From the NCBI RefSeq assembly GCF_006439025.1, contig NZ_RCYZ01000002.1, forward strand, positions 372,753 through 436,752: 64,000 nt of DNA, read 5' to 3'. Below are positions 27,967 through 37,006 of the stretch, piece by piece. The DNA is from Hymenobacter nivis (GTDB taxonomy: Bacteria > Bacteroidota > Bacteroidia > Cytophagales > Hymenobacteraceae). The notes under the pieces are model-generated. The model made no database searches, was not told the DNA's origin, and saw only the letters and a program-made list of their open reading frames with translations. Numbering within the stretch: position 1 is the stretch's first letter; every line of letters starts with the position of its first letter. Position numbers and translations under genes: made by a program.

Positions 27967-29727
27967 GTGGACAACCGCGCCCTTACCCGCGCCTTCCGGC
28001 TGGCGGCGCAGCTCATGGAGCTGCACGACGAAAATCCCTTTAAAATTCGGGCCATCGAAGGCACCGCCACGGCCCTGGAGGCCCTGAGCTTTCCGGTGGC
28101 CGAGGTGGAGCGCCCCGGCCTGCCCGACCGCACCGGCCTGAGCAAAACCGCCGCCGCCAAAGTGGCCGAGCTGCTCGATACCGGCACGTTTTCGGACTTG
28201 CAGCGCCTGCTCGAAATTACCCCGCCCGGCGTGGTGGAGCTGCTGAAAATCAAGGGCATAGGCCCGAAGAAAATTAGGGCCCTGTGGCGCGAGCTGGGCA
28301 TCGAAAGCGCCGAGCAGCTGCGCGATGCCGCCGAGGCCGACCAGGTGAGCAAGCTGAAGGGCTTTGGCCAGAAAACCCAGCAAGGCATTCTGGAGGCCCT
28401 CGAATTCACCGACCAAAGCAAGGGCAAGCTGCTGTATCCGCAGGCCGAGGAGCTGGGCGAGGCCCTGGCCCGCCGCCTGCGCGAGGCCCTGGGCACCGAG
28501 CAAGTAGCCGTGGCCGGCGAAACCCGCCGCCGCCTCGAAACCGTGGAAACCGTGGCCCTGGTGGCCGCCACCGACGCCCCCGAGAAGGCGCACGAGCTGC
28601 TCAACTCGCTCGACGGCTTGGTGCCCGTGCCGGCGCAGTCGGGGCCCTTCGCCTGGCGCGGCACCGCCGCCGGCTCGGGCGTGGCCGTGGAGGTGCTGCT
28701 GGTGGCGTCGGAAGATTTTGTGAACGAGCTGTTCCTGCACACCGCCACCGAAACGCACCTGGCCGAGCCGCTGCCCAACGCCGCCGGCCAGGGCCCCGGC
28801 CAGCCGGCCACGCTGCGCCAGTGGGCGCGCCGCGAGAAATTCGAGCGCGAAGAAGCCCTCTACGAAAAAGCCGGCCTGCAATACCTGGTGCCCGAGCTGC
28901 GCGAAGGCCTGGGCGAAATTGCGCTGGCCGCCGAAAACAAGCTGCCCCGCCTGCTCGAAGACGGCGACATCCGCGGCTCGCTGCACAACCACAGCACCTA
29001 CTCCGACGGCAACCACTCGCTGCGCGAAATGGCCACCTGGCTCCGCGACCACGGCTTTGAGTACCTCGGCATCTGCGACCACTCGCAGGCCGCCCACTAC
29101 GCCAACGGCCTCAGCGCCGACCGCGTGCGCCAGCAGCACCAGGAAATCGACCAGCTCAACCAGGAGCTGGCGCCGTTCCGCATTTTCAAGGGCATCGAGA
29201 GCGACATCCTCAGCGACGGGGCCCTGGACTACGCGCCCGACGTGCTGGCCAGCTTCGACTTCATCGTGGCCTCGGTGCACTCCAACCTGAAAATGGACGA
29301 GCGCAAGGCCACCGACCGCCTGCTGCGCGCCATCGCCAACCCCTATACCACCATGCTGGGCCACCCCACCGGCCGCCTGCTGCTGCGCCGCCAAGGGTAT
29401 CCCATTGATTACAAGGCCGTCATCGACGCCTGCGCGAAGCACCAGGTCATCATCGAAATCAACGCCAACCCCTGGCGCCTCGACCTCGACTGGCGCTGGG
29501 TGCGCTACGCCCTCGACCAGGGCGTGCAGCTGAGCATCAACCCCGACGCCCACCACACCGACGGCTACGCCGACACCCGCTACGGCGTGCTCATGGGCCG
29601 CAAGGGCATGCTGACCAAGGAGATGACGTTCAACACCAAGTCGGTGGACGAAGCCGCCGCCTACTTCGCCGCCCGCAAAGCCGCCATCAAGCCGCCCAAG
29701 GTTTTCAAGGCCTCGCTGTTCGAATAG
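27967..29727 (+). CDS. PolX-type protein: PHP exonuclease with degenerate DNA polymerase X domain
   Basis: 586 residues from a GTG start (27967), giving VDNRALTRAFRLAAQLMEL as in PolX proteins. Domain order: 8-kDa-like helical domain (1-85), HhH segment IKGIGPKKIRALWRELG, palm-like domain (170-300), and C-terminal PHP domain from about 338. The PHP metal site looks whole (LHNHSTYSDGNH at 339, GICDHSQAAHY, FKGIESDILSDG, IVASVHSNL, MLGHPTGR, NPDAHHTDGYAD). The polymerase catalytic carboxylates are not: the usual GSxRR...DIDIL stretch reads AGETRRRLETVETVAL at 183-198, and the third Asp site reads VAVEVLLVA. It is therefore likely a 3'-5' exonuclease or phosphoesterase without polymerase activity. 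GT9 follows after 14 bases. Confidence 0.88.
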   Translation: MDNRALTRAFRLAAQLMELHDENPFKIRAIEGTATALEALSFPVAEVERPGLPDRTGLSKTAAAKVAELLDTGTFSDLQRLLEITPPGVVELLKIKGIGPKKIRALWRELGIESAEQLRDAAEADQVSKLKGFGQKTQQGILEALEFTDQSKGKLLYPQAEELGEALARRLREALGTEQVAVAGETRRRLETVETVALVAATDAPEKAHELLNSLDGLVPVPAQSGPFAWRGTAAGSGVAVEVLLVASEDFVNELFLHTATETHLAEPLPNAAGQGPGQPATLRQWARREKFEREEALYEKAGLQYLVPELREGLGEIALAAENKLPRLLEDGDIRGSLHNHSTYSDGNHSLREMATWLRDHGFEYLGICDHSQAAHYANGLSADRVRQQHQEIDQLNQELAPFRIFKGIESDILSDGALDYAPDVLASFDFIVASVHSNLKMDERKATDRLLRAIANPYTTMLGHPTGRLLLRRQGYPIDYKAVIDACAKHQVIIEINANPWRLDLDWRWVRYALDQGVQLSINPDAHHTDGYADTRYGVLMGRKGMLTKEMTFNTKSVDEAAAYFAARKAAIKPPKVFKASLFE

Positions 29728-29741
29728 GGCCCCCGCGCCAG

Positions 29742-30800
29742 ATGAAAATTCTCGTCCTCCGCTTTTCCTCCATCGGCGACATCGTGCTGACCACGCCCGT
29801 GGTTAGGGCCCTGGCGCAGCAGGTGCCGGGCGCAGCGGTGCACTTTGCCACCAAGCCCGCCTACCGCGGCCTGCTGGAGCCCAACCCGCACATCGCCAAA
29901 GTGCACGTGCTCAGCGGCTCGCTGCGCGACTTGGTGCGGGAGCTGCGGGCGGAGAAGTTCGACTTCATCGTTGACCTGCACAACAACCTGCGCACCCGGC
30001 TGCTCAAGCTGCAACTCAACGTGAAGTCGGCCAGCTTCGATAAGCTGAACGCGCAAAAGTGGCTGCTGGTCAACTTCAAGGTGGATACCCTGCCCAAGGT
30101 CCACATCGTGGACCGCTACCTGGCCGCCGCCGCGCCGTTGGGCGTGCGCAACGACGGCCAGGGCCTCGATTACTTCATCCCCGAAGGCCAGGAAATTGAC
30201 CTGCGCGACTTGCCCGCGGGCTTCCAGCGCGGCTACGTGGCGGTGGCCATCGGGGCCCAGCACGCCACCAAGCGCCTGCCCGTCGAGAAGCTCATCGCGC
30301 TGTGCGCCAAGCTCAACCGGCCCATCGTGTTGCTCGGGGGCCCCGAGGACGAAAGCACCGGCCACGTCATTGAGCTGGCGTTCGACGCCGGTGCGGGCCG
30401 TGCTGAATCGCCGGCCCGCATCCCCGAAAGCCCGTACTATTTCCCGCCAAACGCGCCGGCGCGGTTTGCCAGTCCGCTCATTCACAACGGCTGCGGGCGG
30501 TACACGCTGCACCAATCGGCCTCGCTGGTGCGGCAGGCGCAGCTGGTGGTGAGCCACGACACGGGCCTGATGCACATCGCGGCAGCGTTCAAAAAGGAAA
30601 TCTTCAGCGTATGGGGCAACACGGTGCCGGCCTTCGGCATGTACCCCTACAAAACTGAATTTAGGGCCCTGGAAGTGCTGAACCTGAGCTGCCGCCCGTG
30701 CTCCAAAATTGGGTTTGCGAAGTGTCCGCAGGGCCATTTCAAGTGCATGAACGACCAAGCGTTAGATTTGAACCTGCCGCCGCCCCGCGACGGGCGCTAG
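29742..30800 (+). CDS. Glycosyltransferase family 9 protein (second copy)
   Basis: 352 residues. The N-terminus MKILVLRFSSIGDIVLTTPV and the NLRTRLLKLQL segment identify a GT9 heptosyltransferase-like GT-B fold. The donor domain has VAIGAQHATKRLPVEKLIAL, VLLGGPEDES and LVVSHDTGLMHIAAAFKKEI. The Cys-rich tail CRPCSKIGFAKCPQGHFKCM matches that of the protein at 14267, perhaps a metal site or disulfides. It starts 14 bases after the PolX stop, so co-transcription is likely. Confidence 0.93.
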   Translation: MKILVLRFSSIGDIVLTTPVVRALAQQVPGAAVHFATKPAYRGLLEPNPHIAKVHVLSGSLRDLVRELRAEKFDFIVDLHNNLRTRLLKLQLNVKSASFDKLNAQKWLLVNFKVDTLPKVHIVDRYLAAAAPLGVRNDGQGLDYFIPEGQEIDLRDLPAGFQRGYVAVAIGAQHATKRLPVEKLIALCAKLNRPIVLLGGPEDESTGHVIELAFDAGAGRAESPARIPESPYYFPPNAPARFASPLIHNGCGRYTLHQSASLVRQAQLVVSHDTGLMHIAAAFKKEIFSVWGNTVPAFGMYPYKTEFRALEVLNLSCRPCSKIGFAKCPQGHFKCMNDQALDLNLPPPRDGR

Positions 30801-30825
30801 GGCCCCACCACCAACCCCCACCGCC

Positions 30826-31092
30826 ATGGCCAACATCTGCCAGCACCTCAGCCAAATCACCCACATCATCCCAGATGCCAAGCACGTGTGCCCCGAGTGC
30901 GTAGCCCTGGGCGATACCTGGGTGCACCTGCGCACCTGCCAGGAGTGCGGCCACGTCGGCTGCTGCGATGACTCGAAGAACAAGCACGCCACCAAGCACT
31001 TCCACGCCACGCAGCACCCCGTCATCGCCTCCGCCCAGCCCGGCGAGCGGTGGCTCTGGTGCTATGTGGATGAGCAAATGGTGGAGTATTAG
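30826..31092 (+). CDS. UBP-type zinc finger protein
   Basis: 88 residues, a single ZnF-UBP domain: ICQHL, HVCPECVALGD, LRTCQECGHVGCCDDSKNKHATKHFHATQHPV. All the expected Cys and His ligands are present. In eukaryotes this domain binds the C-terminal Gly-Gly of ubiquitin; bacterial stand-alone versions have no settled role. It lies 25 bases after GT9 and 8 bases before a second putative zinc protein, in the same orientation. Confidence 0.9.
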   Translation: MANICQHLSQITHIIPDAKHVCPECVALGDTWVHLRTCQECGHVGCCDDSKNKHATKHFHATQHPVIASAQPGERWLWCYVDEQMVEY

Positions 31093-31100
31093 GGGCCCCA

Positions 31101-31499
31101 ATGAAAACGGTGTGGTGCTGGCGCTGCCAGCAGGCAATGCCCATGCTGGAGCCCGACGAGGCCACGCTGGTGCGCCAAGCGCAGGCAGAAGGAATGCGCT
31201 TAGTCGAGGAAGAATACCGGCGTCGATGCCACGTATTCATTCCCATGCAGTTGGATGGTGTGGCCCGAATGCGCCAGCCAATGTTAGAGATGTACCGGTT
31301 GCTAACCGGCTTCGCGGAAACCAATCCCAATGCGGTGCGGCACCACGAAGTAGCGCAATACGGCCCGCCTTGCCCGGCGTGCCAAAAACCGCTGCGAACC
31401 CCACAGGCCCGGTTTTGTGCGGCGTGTGGCTTTGGCCAGGCCGATGTTCAGCCAGGTTCGTTGCCATTAGCTGAGCGCCGGCCCGAACTCTTTGGCTAA
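31101..31499 (+). CDS. Putative zinc-ribbon protein, unknown
   Basis: 132 residues, unrecognised. It begins MKTVWCWRCQQAMPMLEPDE with a CxxC pair and ends with two CxxC pairs (PCPACQKPL and ARFCAACGFG), enough for one or two structural zinc sites. The middle (60 residues) is helical and charged. It starts 8 bases after the UBP zinc finger gene, so the two are probably translated from one mRNA and may act together. The strong terminator at 31511 closes the unit. Confidence 0.7.
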   Translation: MKTVWCWRCQQAMPMLEPDEATLVRQAQAEGMRLVEEEYRRRCHVFIPMQLDGVARMRQPMLEMYRLLTGFAETNPNAVRHHEVAQYGPPCPACQKPLRTPQARFCAACGFGQADVQPGSLPLAERRPELFG

Positions 31500-31510
31500 A
31501 TGAATAAAAA

Positions 31511-31547
31511 AAGGGGCCCCGCTCAACGATGTTGAACGGGGCCCCTT
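31511..31547. terminator. Bidirectional terminator between zinc-ribbon gene and serS
   Basis: AAGGGGCCCCGCTCAAC and GTTGAACGGGGCCCCTT form a 17-bp stem with one mismatch around GAT. An A-run precedes it (31506-31512), which serves as the T-run for the minus-strand serS gene. Confidence 0.8.
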
Positions 31548-31563
31548 GCATTGCTACGAACAA

Positions 31564-32838
31564 CTACCCAATCTTGCTGAAGCCGCAGTAGCTGTGCAGC
31601 ACCGCGGGCAGCTCGATGCCGTCGGCGGTTTGGTTGTTTTCCAGCAGGGCGGCCACGATGCGGGGCAGGGCCAGGGCCGAGCCGTTGAGCGTGTGCAGGA
31701 GCTGGGTTTTGCCGCCGTCGGCGCGGTAGCGGCACTTGAGGCGATTGGCCTGGTAGGTTTCGAAGTTGGAGGCCGACGACACTTCGAGCCAGCGGCCTTG
31801 GGCGGCGCTCCACACCTCCAAATCGTAGGTCAGGGCGCTGGTGAAGCCCATGTCGCCGCCGCACAGGCGCAGCACGCGGTAGGGGAGGCCCAGCTTTTGG
31901 AGCAGGTTTTCGATGTGGGCCACCATGCCGTCGAGGGCCGCGTAGCTGTTTTCGGGCTGCGTGATTTGCACGATTTCTACCTTGTCGAACTGGTGCAGGC
32001 GGTTGAGGCCCCGCACGTCGGCGCCCCACGAGCCGGCCTCGCGGCGGAAGCAGGGCGTGTAGGCCGTGTTGCGAATGGGCAGCTTCTCGACTGGAATAAT
32101 TTCGTCGCGGTAGAGGTTCGTTACCGGTACCTCGGCCGTGGGGATGAGGTAGAGGTCGTCCTTGGCATCGTGGTACATCTGGCCCTCCTTATCGGGCAGC
32201 TGGCCGGTGGCGGTGGCGCTGGCCTCGTTCACCACAATGGGGGGCTGCACTTCGGTGTAGCCGGCTTCCCGCGCTTCGTCCAGGAAAAAGTTGACCAGCG
32301 CCCGTTGCAGCCGGGCCCCCTGGCCCTTGTACACCGGAAAGCCGGCGCCCGTGATTTTGATGCCCAGCTCAAAATCGATGATGTCATACTTCTTAATCAG
32401 CTCCCAGTGCGGCTGGGCCCCGGCGTACAATGTGGGGATGGCGCCGTGCTCGCGCACCAGCTCGTTGTCGGCGGCGGCGCGGCCTTCGGGCACGCTGGCG
32501 TGGGGCAGGTTGGGCAGCTTGTAGAGCAGCTGCTGGATGGCCAGTTCCACCTGCGTGAGCTCGTCGGTGGCGGTTTTGGTGTGCTGTTTCAGCTCCGTGG
32601 TGCGAACTTTCAGGGCGTCGGCGCCGGCCTTGTCGCCGCTTTTCATCAGGGCCCCAATCTGGCGGGCGAGGTCGTTGGCTTCGGCCTGGGCGGCGTCGTG
32701 AGAGGTTTGCAGGGCCCGGCGGCGCTGGTCGAGGTCGAGGATGGCGGCCACGTCGGCGGGGCCGGTGGGGTAGTGTTTCTTAGCGAGGCCGGCCAGTACC
32801 CGGTCGGTTTGTTCTTTGAGGACGGAAACTTGCAGCAT
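31564..32838 (-). CDS. serS: Serine--tRNA ligase
   Basis: 424 residues, the usual length, charging tRNA-Ser in the cytoplasm. The N-terminal coiled-coil arm (about 30-100) is followed by the class II core: TAEVPVTNLYRDEII, motif 2 in FRREAGSWGADVRGLNRLHQF, GDMGFTSALTYDLEVW, SSASNFETYQANRLKCRYR, and motif 3 in NGSALALPRIVAALLEN. The start MLQVSVLKEQTDRV at 32836-32838 is canonical for Bacteroidota SerRS. A TACCTTTG promoter element is 27 bases upstream. Confidence 0.97.
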   Translation of the reverse strand: MLQVSVLKEQTDRVLAGLAKKHYPTGPADVAAILDLDQRRRALQTSHDAAQAEANDLARQIGALMKSGDKAGADALKVRTTELKQHTKTATDELTQVELAIQQLLYKLPNLPHASVPEGRAAADNELVREHGAIPTLYAGAQPHWELIKKYDIIDFELGIKITGAGFPVYKGQGARLQRALVNFFLDEAREAGYTEVQPPIVVNEASATATGQLPDKEGQMYHDAKDDLYLIPTAEVPVTNLYRDEIIPVEKLPIRNTAYTPCFRREAGSWGADVRGLNRLHQFDKVEIVQITQPENSYAALDGMVAHIENLLQKLGLPYRVLRLCGGDMGFTSALTYDLEVWSAAQGRWLEVSSASNFETYQANRLKCRYRADGGKTQLLHTLNGSALALPRIVAALLENNQTADGIELPAVLHSYCGFSKIG

Positions 32839-33174
32839 GGGGCGCGGGTTGTTGGAATCGGCGGCAAAGGTAGACCGCCGGGCATCCGATTTGGCAGTTT
32901 GCCCGTAATGCCCTAACATTGCGGTAGCAACCGGCCCCCGTGGCCGGGCCGGTGGGCCCCCAAGGGGCGCTGGCCCGCACCGACCACCTACCTCTTTCTA
33001 AGTAGCGCCGGGTTGCCCCCATTCGTATTGCTCCATCCGATTCGTGTTGTTGTGCCGCGCTGACGCGGTTCTTCGGCCGGCGGCTTATACGCCCCGTTGC
33101 CGCCCGTGCACCTTTGGCGGCCCCCGGCCCGCCCCGCCGGCCCCTCCCAGATATTCCCTCCCTCTAATTTTTCT
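32839..33174. other. Intergenic region between divergent serS and rho
   Basis: 336 bases. The serS side holds the TACCTTTG element. The rho side is a GC-rich stretch with CACCTTTGG near 33108-33116, a weak match to the -7 element about 60 bases before the rho ATG. No recognised RNA structure or ORF. Confidence 0.45.
32865..32872 (-). promoter_or_regulatory. TAnnTTTG element for serS
   Basis: The minus strand reads TACCTTTG, 27 bases before the serS start codon. Confidence 0.6.
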
Positions 33175-35457
33175 ATGCACACCCTCAACGAGTTGAAGGA
33201 CCGTTTGCTGCCCGACCTCAAAGAACTTGCCGAGCAGCTCAACGTTGGCAATTTCAAGCGGCTTAGCAAGCAGGATTTGATTTATAAGATTCTGGACCAG
33301 CAGGCTACCCAGCCCGCCCCCGAAGCCACCCCCGCCGCTGCCGAAGCGGCCCCCGTTGCCAAGGCGGCCCGTGCTCCCCGCGCTGCCGCCGCCGGGGCCC
33401 CCGCTGCGGCCCGCACCAGCCGCCGCGCCGCGCCCACCGTGGCCGAGCAGCCCTTCTCCGACGTGGCCCCGCCCGCCGTCGAGGGTCCCTCGGCCGTGCA
33501 GGTTGCCCCAATTCCCGTTGAACCAGCCGCTGCTGCTCCAATCACTGAGGCTGTGGCTGCCCAAGAGGCCACCGCTACGCCCGCTTCGGAGCAGCCCGCG
33601 GCCGAAAGCGCGGCCGCCGCTTCTGCTGAAGGTGCCGATGCTGCGCCGGCCGCCGATGGGGCCCCCGCCGAGCGCCACCGCCGCGAGCGGGTGGGCCGCA
33701 ATGGCCGCCCCATCAGCGAGAACCGCGCCGCCGAGCAAGCCGCCCAGGCTGCCCGCGAGCAAGCTCGCGCCGCCCGCGAAGCCGTAGAAAGCAGTGAAGG
33801 CGACGTGGTGTTGCCCGCCGCCAGCACCGAAACTTCGGCTACCGATGGCCGCGCCAACGGGGCCCCCGCCCGCGATAACCCTCGGCGCGACTACGGCGCC
33901 GACGACTACGCTAACCGCCGTAACGACCGCGACCAGCCCCGCGCTTTCCGGCAGGACCAGCCCCGCAACGGCCAGGACCAGCAGCCCCGCGAATACCGCA
34001 ACGACCAGCCCCGCGAATACCGCAACGGCAACGGCCAGGACCAGTCGCGCAACGATCAGCCCCGCAACAACCAAGGCCAGGACCAACCCCGCAATGACCA
34101 GCCGCGCAACGGCCAAGGCCAGGACCAGCAACCGCGCATGACCCGCGAGGAGCGCCAGGCTCAGCGCGACCAGCAACGCCAGCAGCGCCGCGACGAACAG
34201 CGTGCCAACGGCCAAAACCCCGACCAACCCCAGGGCCAGCAGAACCAGGGCCAGAACCCAAACCAAGGCCAAGGGCAGAACCAGGGACAAAACCAGAACC
34301 AGGGGCAGAACCAAAACCAGCGCCCCGCCCGCCAGGAAATTGACCTGGTGGTGCCCGGCAACGGCACGTTCGAGCTGATGCCCGACGGTGGCTACGGCTT
34401 CCTACGCTCGCCGTTTTACAACTACCTGACCTCGCCGGACGACATTTACGTGTCGCCGCAGCAGGTGAAGCAGTTTGCGCTAAAGCCCGGCGACACGGTG
34501 GTGGGCACCATCCGGCCGCCGCGCGAGGGCGAGAAATACTTCGCCCTGGTGGGCATCGACAGCATGAACGGGCGCACCGTAGAAGACGTGCGCGACCGGG
34601 TGCCGTTCAGCCACCTCACGCCGCTGTTTGCCGACGAGCGGATGCAGCTCAGCACCAAGCCCAGCCAAATCAGCACCCGCGTGCTCGACTTGTTTGCGCC
34701 GATTGGCAAGGGCCAGCGGGGCCTCATCGTGGCCCAGCCCAAAACCGGCAAAACGGTGCTGCTCCAGGAAATTGCCAACGCCATTTCCGAGAACCACCCC
34801 GAGGTATACCTGATGATTTTGCTCATCGACGAACGCCCCGAGGAAGTGACCGACATGGCACGCACCGTGAAGGCCGAAGTGCTCAGCTCGACCTTCGACG
34901 AAACGGCCGACCGCCACGTGAAAATCGCCGAAATGGCCCTCGACAAGGCCCGGCGCCTCGTGGAGTGCGGCCACGACGTGGTGATCCTGCTCGACTCCAT
35001 CACCCGCCTGGCGCGCGCCTACAACACGGTGCAGCCCAGTAGCTCGCGCATCCTCTCGGGCGGCATCGACGCCGGGGCCCTACAAAAGCCCAAGCGCTTC
35101 TTCGGCGCGGCCCGCAACGTGGAGGGCGGCGGCTCGCTCACCATCATCGCCACGGCGCTGATCGAAACGGGCTCGAAAATGGACGAGGTGATCTTCGAAG
35201 AATTCAAGGGCACCGGCAACATGGAGCTGCAGCTGGACCGCAAGCTGGCCAACAAGCGCGTGTTCCCGGCCATCGACATCCCGGCTTCCGGCACCCGCCG
35301 CGAAGACCTGCTGATGACCAAGGAGGAGCTGGGCCGCGTGTGGGTGCTGCGCCGCTTCATGACCGACATGAGCGCCACCGAAGCCATGGAATTCCTGAAA
35401 GACCGCATCAAGGGCACCAAGGACAACCACGAGTTCCTGCTCTCGATGAACGGCTAA
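33175..35457 (+). CDS. rho: Transcription termination factor Rho with long disordered insertion
   Basis: 760 residues against about 420 in E. coli. The Rho_N helix bundle ([31 protein letters not shown]) covers residues 1-45. About 340 residues follow without predicted fold: Ala/Pro/Glu-rich first, then a Gln/Asn/Arg/Asp-rich tract of DQPRN-type repeats from about 240 to 385. The RNA-binding domain ([20 protein letters not shown]) starts near 388. The ATPase has Walker [14 protein letters not shown] (Lys526), the Walker [15 protein letters not shown] and the C-terminal [12 protein letters not shown] at 33175 fits the family. Such insertions are known in Bacteroidota Rho and have been linked to phase separation in a gut Bacteroides. 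Confidence 0.96.
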   Translation: MHTLNELKDRLLPDLKELAEQLNVGNFKRLSKQDLIYKILDQQATQPAPEATPAAAEAAPVAKAARAPRAAAAGAPAAARTSRRAAPTVAEQPFSDVAPPAVEGPSAVQVAPIPVEPAAAAPITEAVAAQEATATPASEQPAAESAAAASAEGADAAPAADGAPAERHRRERVGRNGRPISENRAAEQAAQAAREQARAAREAVESSEGDVVLPAASTETSATDGRANGAPARDNPRRDYGADDYANRRNDRDQPRAFRQDQPRNGQDQQPREYRNDQPREYRNGNGQDQSRNDQPRNNQGQDQPRNDQPRNGQGQDQQPRMTREERQAQRDQQRQQRRDEQRANGQNPDQPQGQQNQGQNPNQGQGQNQGQNQNQGQNQNQRPARQEIDLVVPGNGTFELMPDGGYGFLRSPFYNYLTSPDDIYVSPQQVKQFALKPGDTVVGTIRPPREGEKYFALVGIDSMNGRTVEDVRDRVPFSHLTPLFADERMQLSTKPSQISTRVLDLFAPIGKGQRGLIVAQPKTGKTVLLQEIANAISENHPEVYLMILLIDERPEEVTDMARTVKAEVLSSTFDETADRHVKIAEMALDKARRLVECGHDVVILLDSITRLARAYNTVQPSSSRILSGGIDAGALQKPKRFFGAARNVEGGGSLTIIATALIETGSKMDEVIFEEFKGTGNMELQLDRKLANKRVFPAIDIPASGTRREDLLMTKEELGRVWVLRRFMTDMSATEAMEFLKDRIKGTKDNHEFLLSMNG

Positions 35458-35483
35458 GGCCTGTTTCAGCTAGCGTAATTCAA

Positions 35484-35516
35484 CAAAAAGCCACCGCCAA
35501 AAGCGGTGGCTTTTTG
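35484..35516. terminator. Intrinsic terminator after rho
   Basis: CAAAAAGCCACCGC, five-base loop, then its complement, with T5 on the plus side; usable by both convergent genes. Confidence 0.9.
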
Positions 35517-35541
35517 CGTGGGGCCTCTAATGCAACTAGCC

Positions 35542-36183
35542 TTAGCGCACGCGCACGGTCTGCTTTTTCAGCGGTGACCAGGCGATGCGCTGGCGGTCCT
35601 CCTTGCCCTTCAGGTAGTCGAAACCGATGGTGCCGGGGCGGCGCTTGAGGTCGGCCCAGGTGGCCTGGTCGAGGTTTTCGACGTTACTGGGAAACGTGGC
35701 CTGGGGCCCCACGGCGGGCTTCTGGAACTGCGCGGGCTGGAAGAACTGGTCGATGCGGCGCAGCACGTAGGCCTCGCGCTCGGCGGGCGTGGCGGTCGGG
35801 GTTTTCATCTCGTACACCAGCGCCGCTTCGAGGTCGGGCTCGGTCAGCACCTCGCGAAAAATGACCTGGCCGCTCGGGTCGGTAATCGTGAATTCGGCGG
35901 TGCCCTTCAGCACCGAGGGGCCCCGAAACACCAGCCGGAACGCATCGGCCGGGCCTTCGGAATGGCTGAAATTGTGCCGCTGCCGCACCACGCGCAGCGT
36001 GTCGCCGAGGGCCGACACGGCCTTGGCACGGGCCGTGTCGGGCGGGGGCAACGCGGAGGAATCGGCCGCCCGTGGGGCCCCCGCGGTGGGCGCCGCGCCG
36101 GGGCTGGTGGCGGTGGTTTCGGGCGGGGAAGCGGTGCCGCACGCGGCCAGGGCCGGCAGCAGGGCAAGGAACCAAGTGCGCAT
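35542..36183 (-). CDS. Lipoprotein of unknown function
   Basis: 213 residues. The signal peptide MRTWFLALLPALAACG ends in a lipobox. After a Thr/Ala/Pro-rich linker the mature domain has FRLVFRGPSVLKGTAEFTI, DPSGQVIFREVLTEPDLE and a C-terminal basic segment (GFDYLKGKEDRQRIAWSPL). Not recognised as a named family. Convergent with rho, separated by the terminator. Confidence 0.75.
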   Translation of the reverse strand: MRTWFLALLPALAACGTASPPETTATSPGAAPTAGAPRAADSSALPPPDTARAKAVSALGDTLRVVRQRHNFSHSEGPADAFRLVFRGPSVLKGTAEFTITDPSGQVIFREVLTEPDLEAALVYEMKTPTATPAEREAYVLRRIDQFFQPAQFQKPAVGPQATFPSNVENLDQATWADLKRRPGTIGFDYLKGKEDRQRIAWSPLKKQTVRVR

Positions 36184-36386
36184 GGGAATGGGGAATTGGG
36201 TGAAAATGGAGCTCTACAGACGCGGAAACTTACGCCGCGCCGCCGGAAAATTTGGGCCGCCCACTGCCCCGAGGTCCGCCGGGGCCCCGCGCCACCAACG
36301 GCCGTGGGGCCCCGGTGGGGCGCTGCCCTAGCCGCCGCGCCGCGGGCCGATTGGCTGCCGGGGCCCCAAATGCGGCCGGCCGGTGG

Positions 36387-36902
36387 CTAGTCGCGGTGGG
36401 TTTTGGTGGGCAGCATATCGGGCACTTGGCCCACCAGGCCTTGCAGCTTTTGAAACACGAAAGTCACAATCTCCTGCTTCATCTCATCGCCGGTGGTATC
36501 AAACACTTGCCGGTACTCGTGGGCCTTGTGCTGGTGCAGAATGGTGATGAACGCCGTGCCCACCGGCTTGTCGGGCGACTCGGAAGCACCGCTGCCGCAC
36601 AGGCCCGTCACGGCCACGCACACGTCGGCAGGCAGGTGCTTGTGCAGGCCCATGGCCATTTCGTTGGTCACCTGCTGCGATTCGGCCGAGTACAGTTCCA
36701 GGGTCTGCTTCTTCACGCCGAGCAGGCGCTGCTTGGCGTCGGTGTGGTACGTGACCACGCCGCCCAGCAGCACTTCGCTGCTGCCCTGGGCCTTCGACAG
36801 CTCGGCGCACAACAGGCCGGCCGTGCAGCTTTCGGCAAATGCGACGGTGAGCTTGTGCTGGAAAAAGGTCTGCACCAAGGGCGTGAAATCTTCGGGCTTC
36901 AT
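36387..36902 (-). CDS. CinA-family amidohydrolase (PncC-type nicotinamide-nucleotide deamidase)
   Basis: 171 residues, corresponding to the C-terminal domain of CinA only. Key tracts are LTVAFAESCTAGLLCAELS with the catalytic Ser, VLLGGVVTYHTDAKQRLLGV and VAVTGLCGSGASESPDKPVGTAF. The family converts NMN to nicotinate mononucleotide in pyridine-nucleotide recycling. The N-terminal MoCF-like domain of full CinA is absent, as in E. coli PncC. Confidence 0.92.
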   Translation of the reverse strand: MKPEDFTPLVQTFFQHKLTVAFAESCTAGLLCAELSKAQGSSEVLLGGVVTYHTDAKQRLLGVKKQTLELYSAESQQVTNEMAMGLHKHLPADVCVAVTGLCGSGASESPDKPVGTAFITILHQHKAHEYRQVFDTTGDEMKQEIVTFVFQKLQGLVGQVPDMLPTKTHRD

Positions 36903-37006
36903 GGCGGTAAAAACAGGCTAAAAAAGGCTCTTATACCTGTGAATCAGCCCCGAAGTTGACTTTTTGAAGCCCGGTTGCAGGCAGCGTTTGAGTAATTAAA
37001 TGGCTA

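Noticed and set aside
33960..34330. Direct repeats resembling a CRISPR or minisatellite
   Set aside because: They are degenerate, in frame, and encode the Gln/Asn/Arg-rich Rho insertion; no uniform repeats or spacers.
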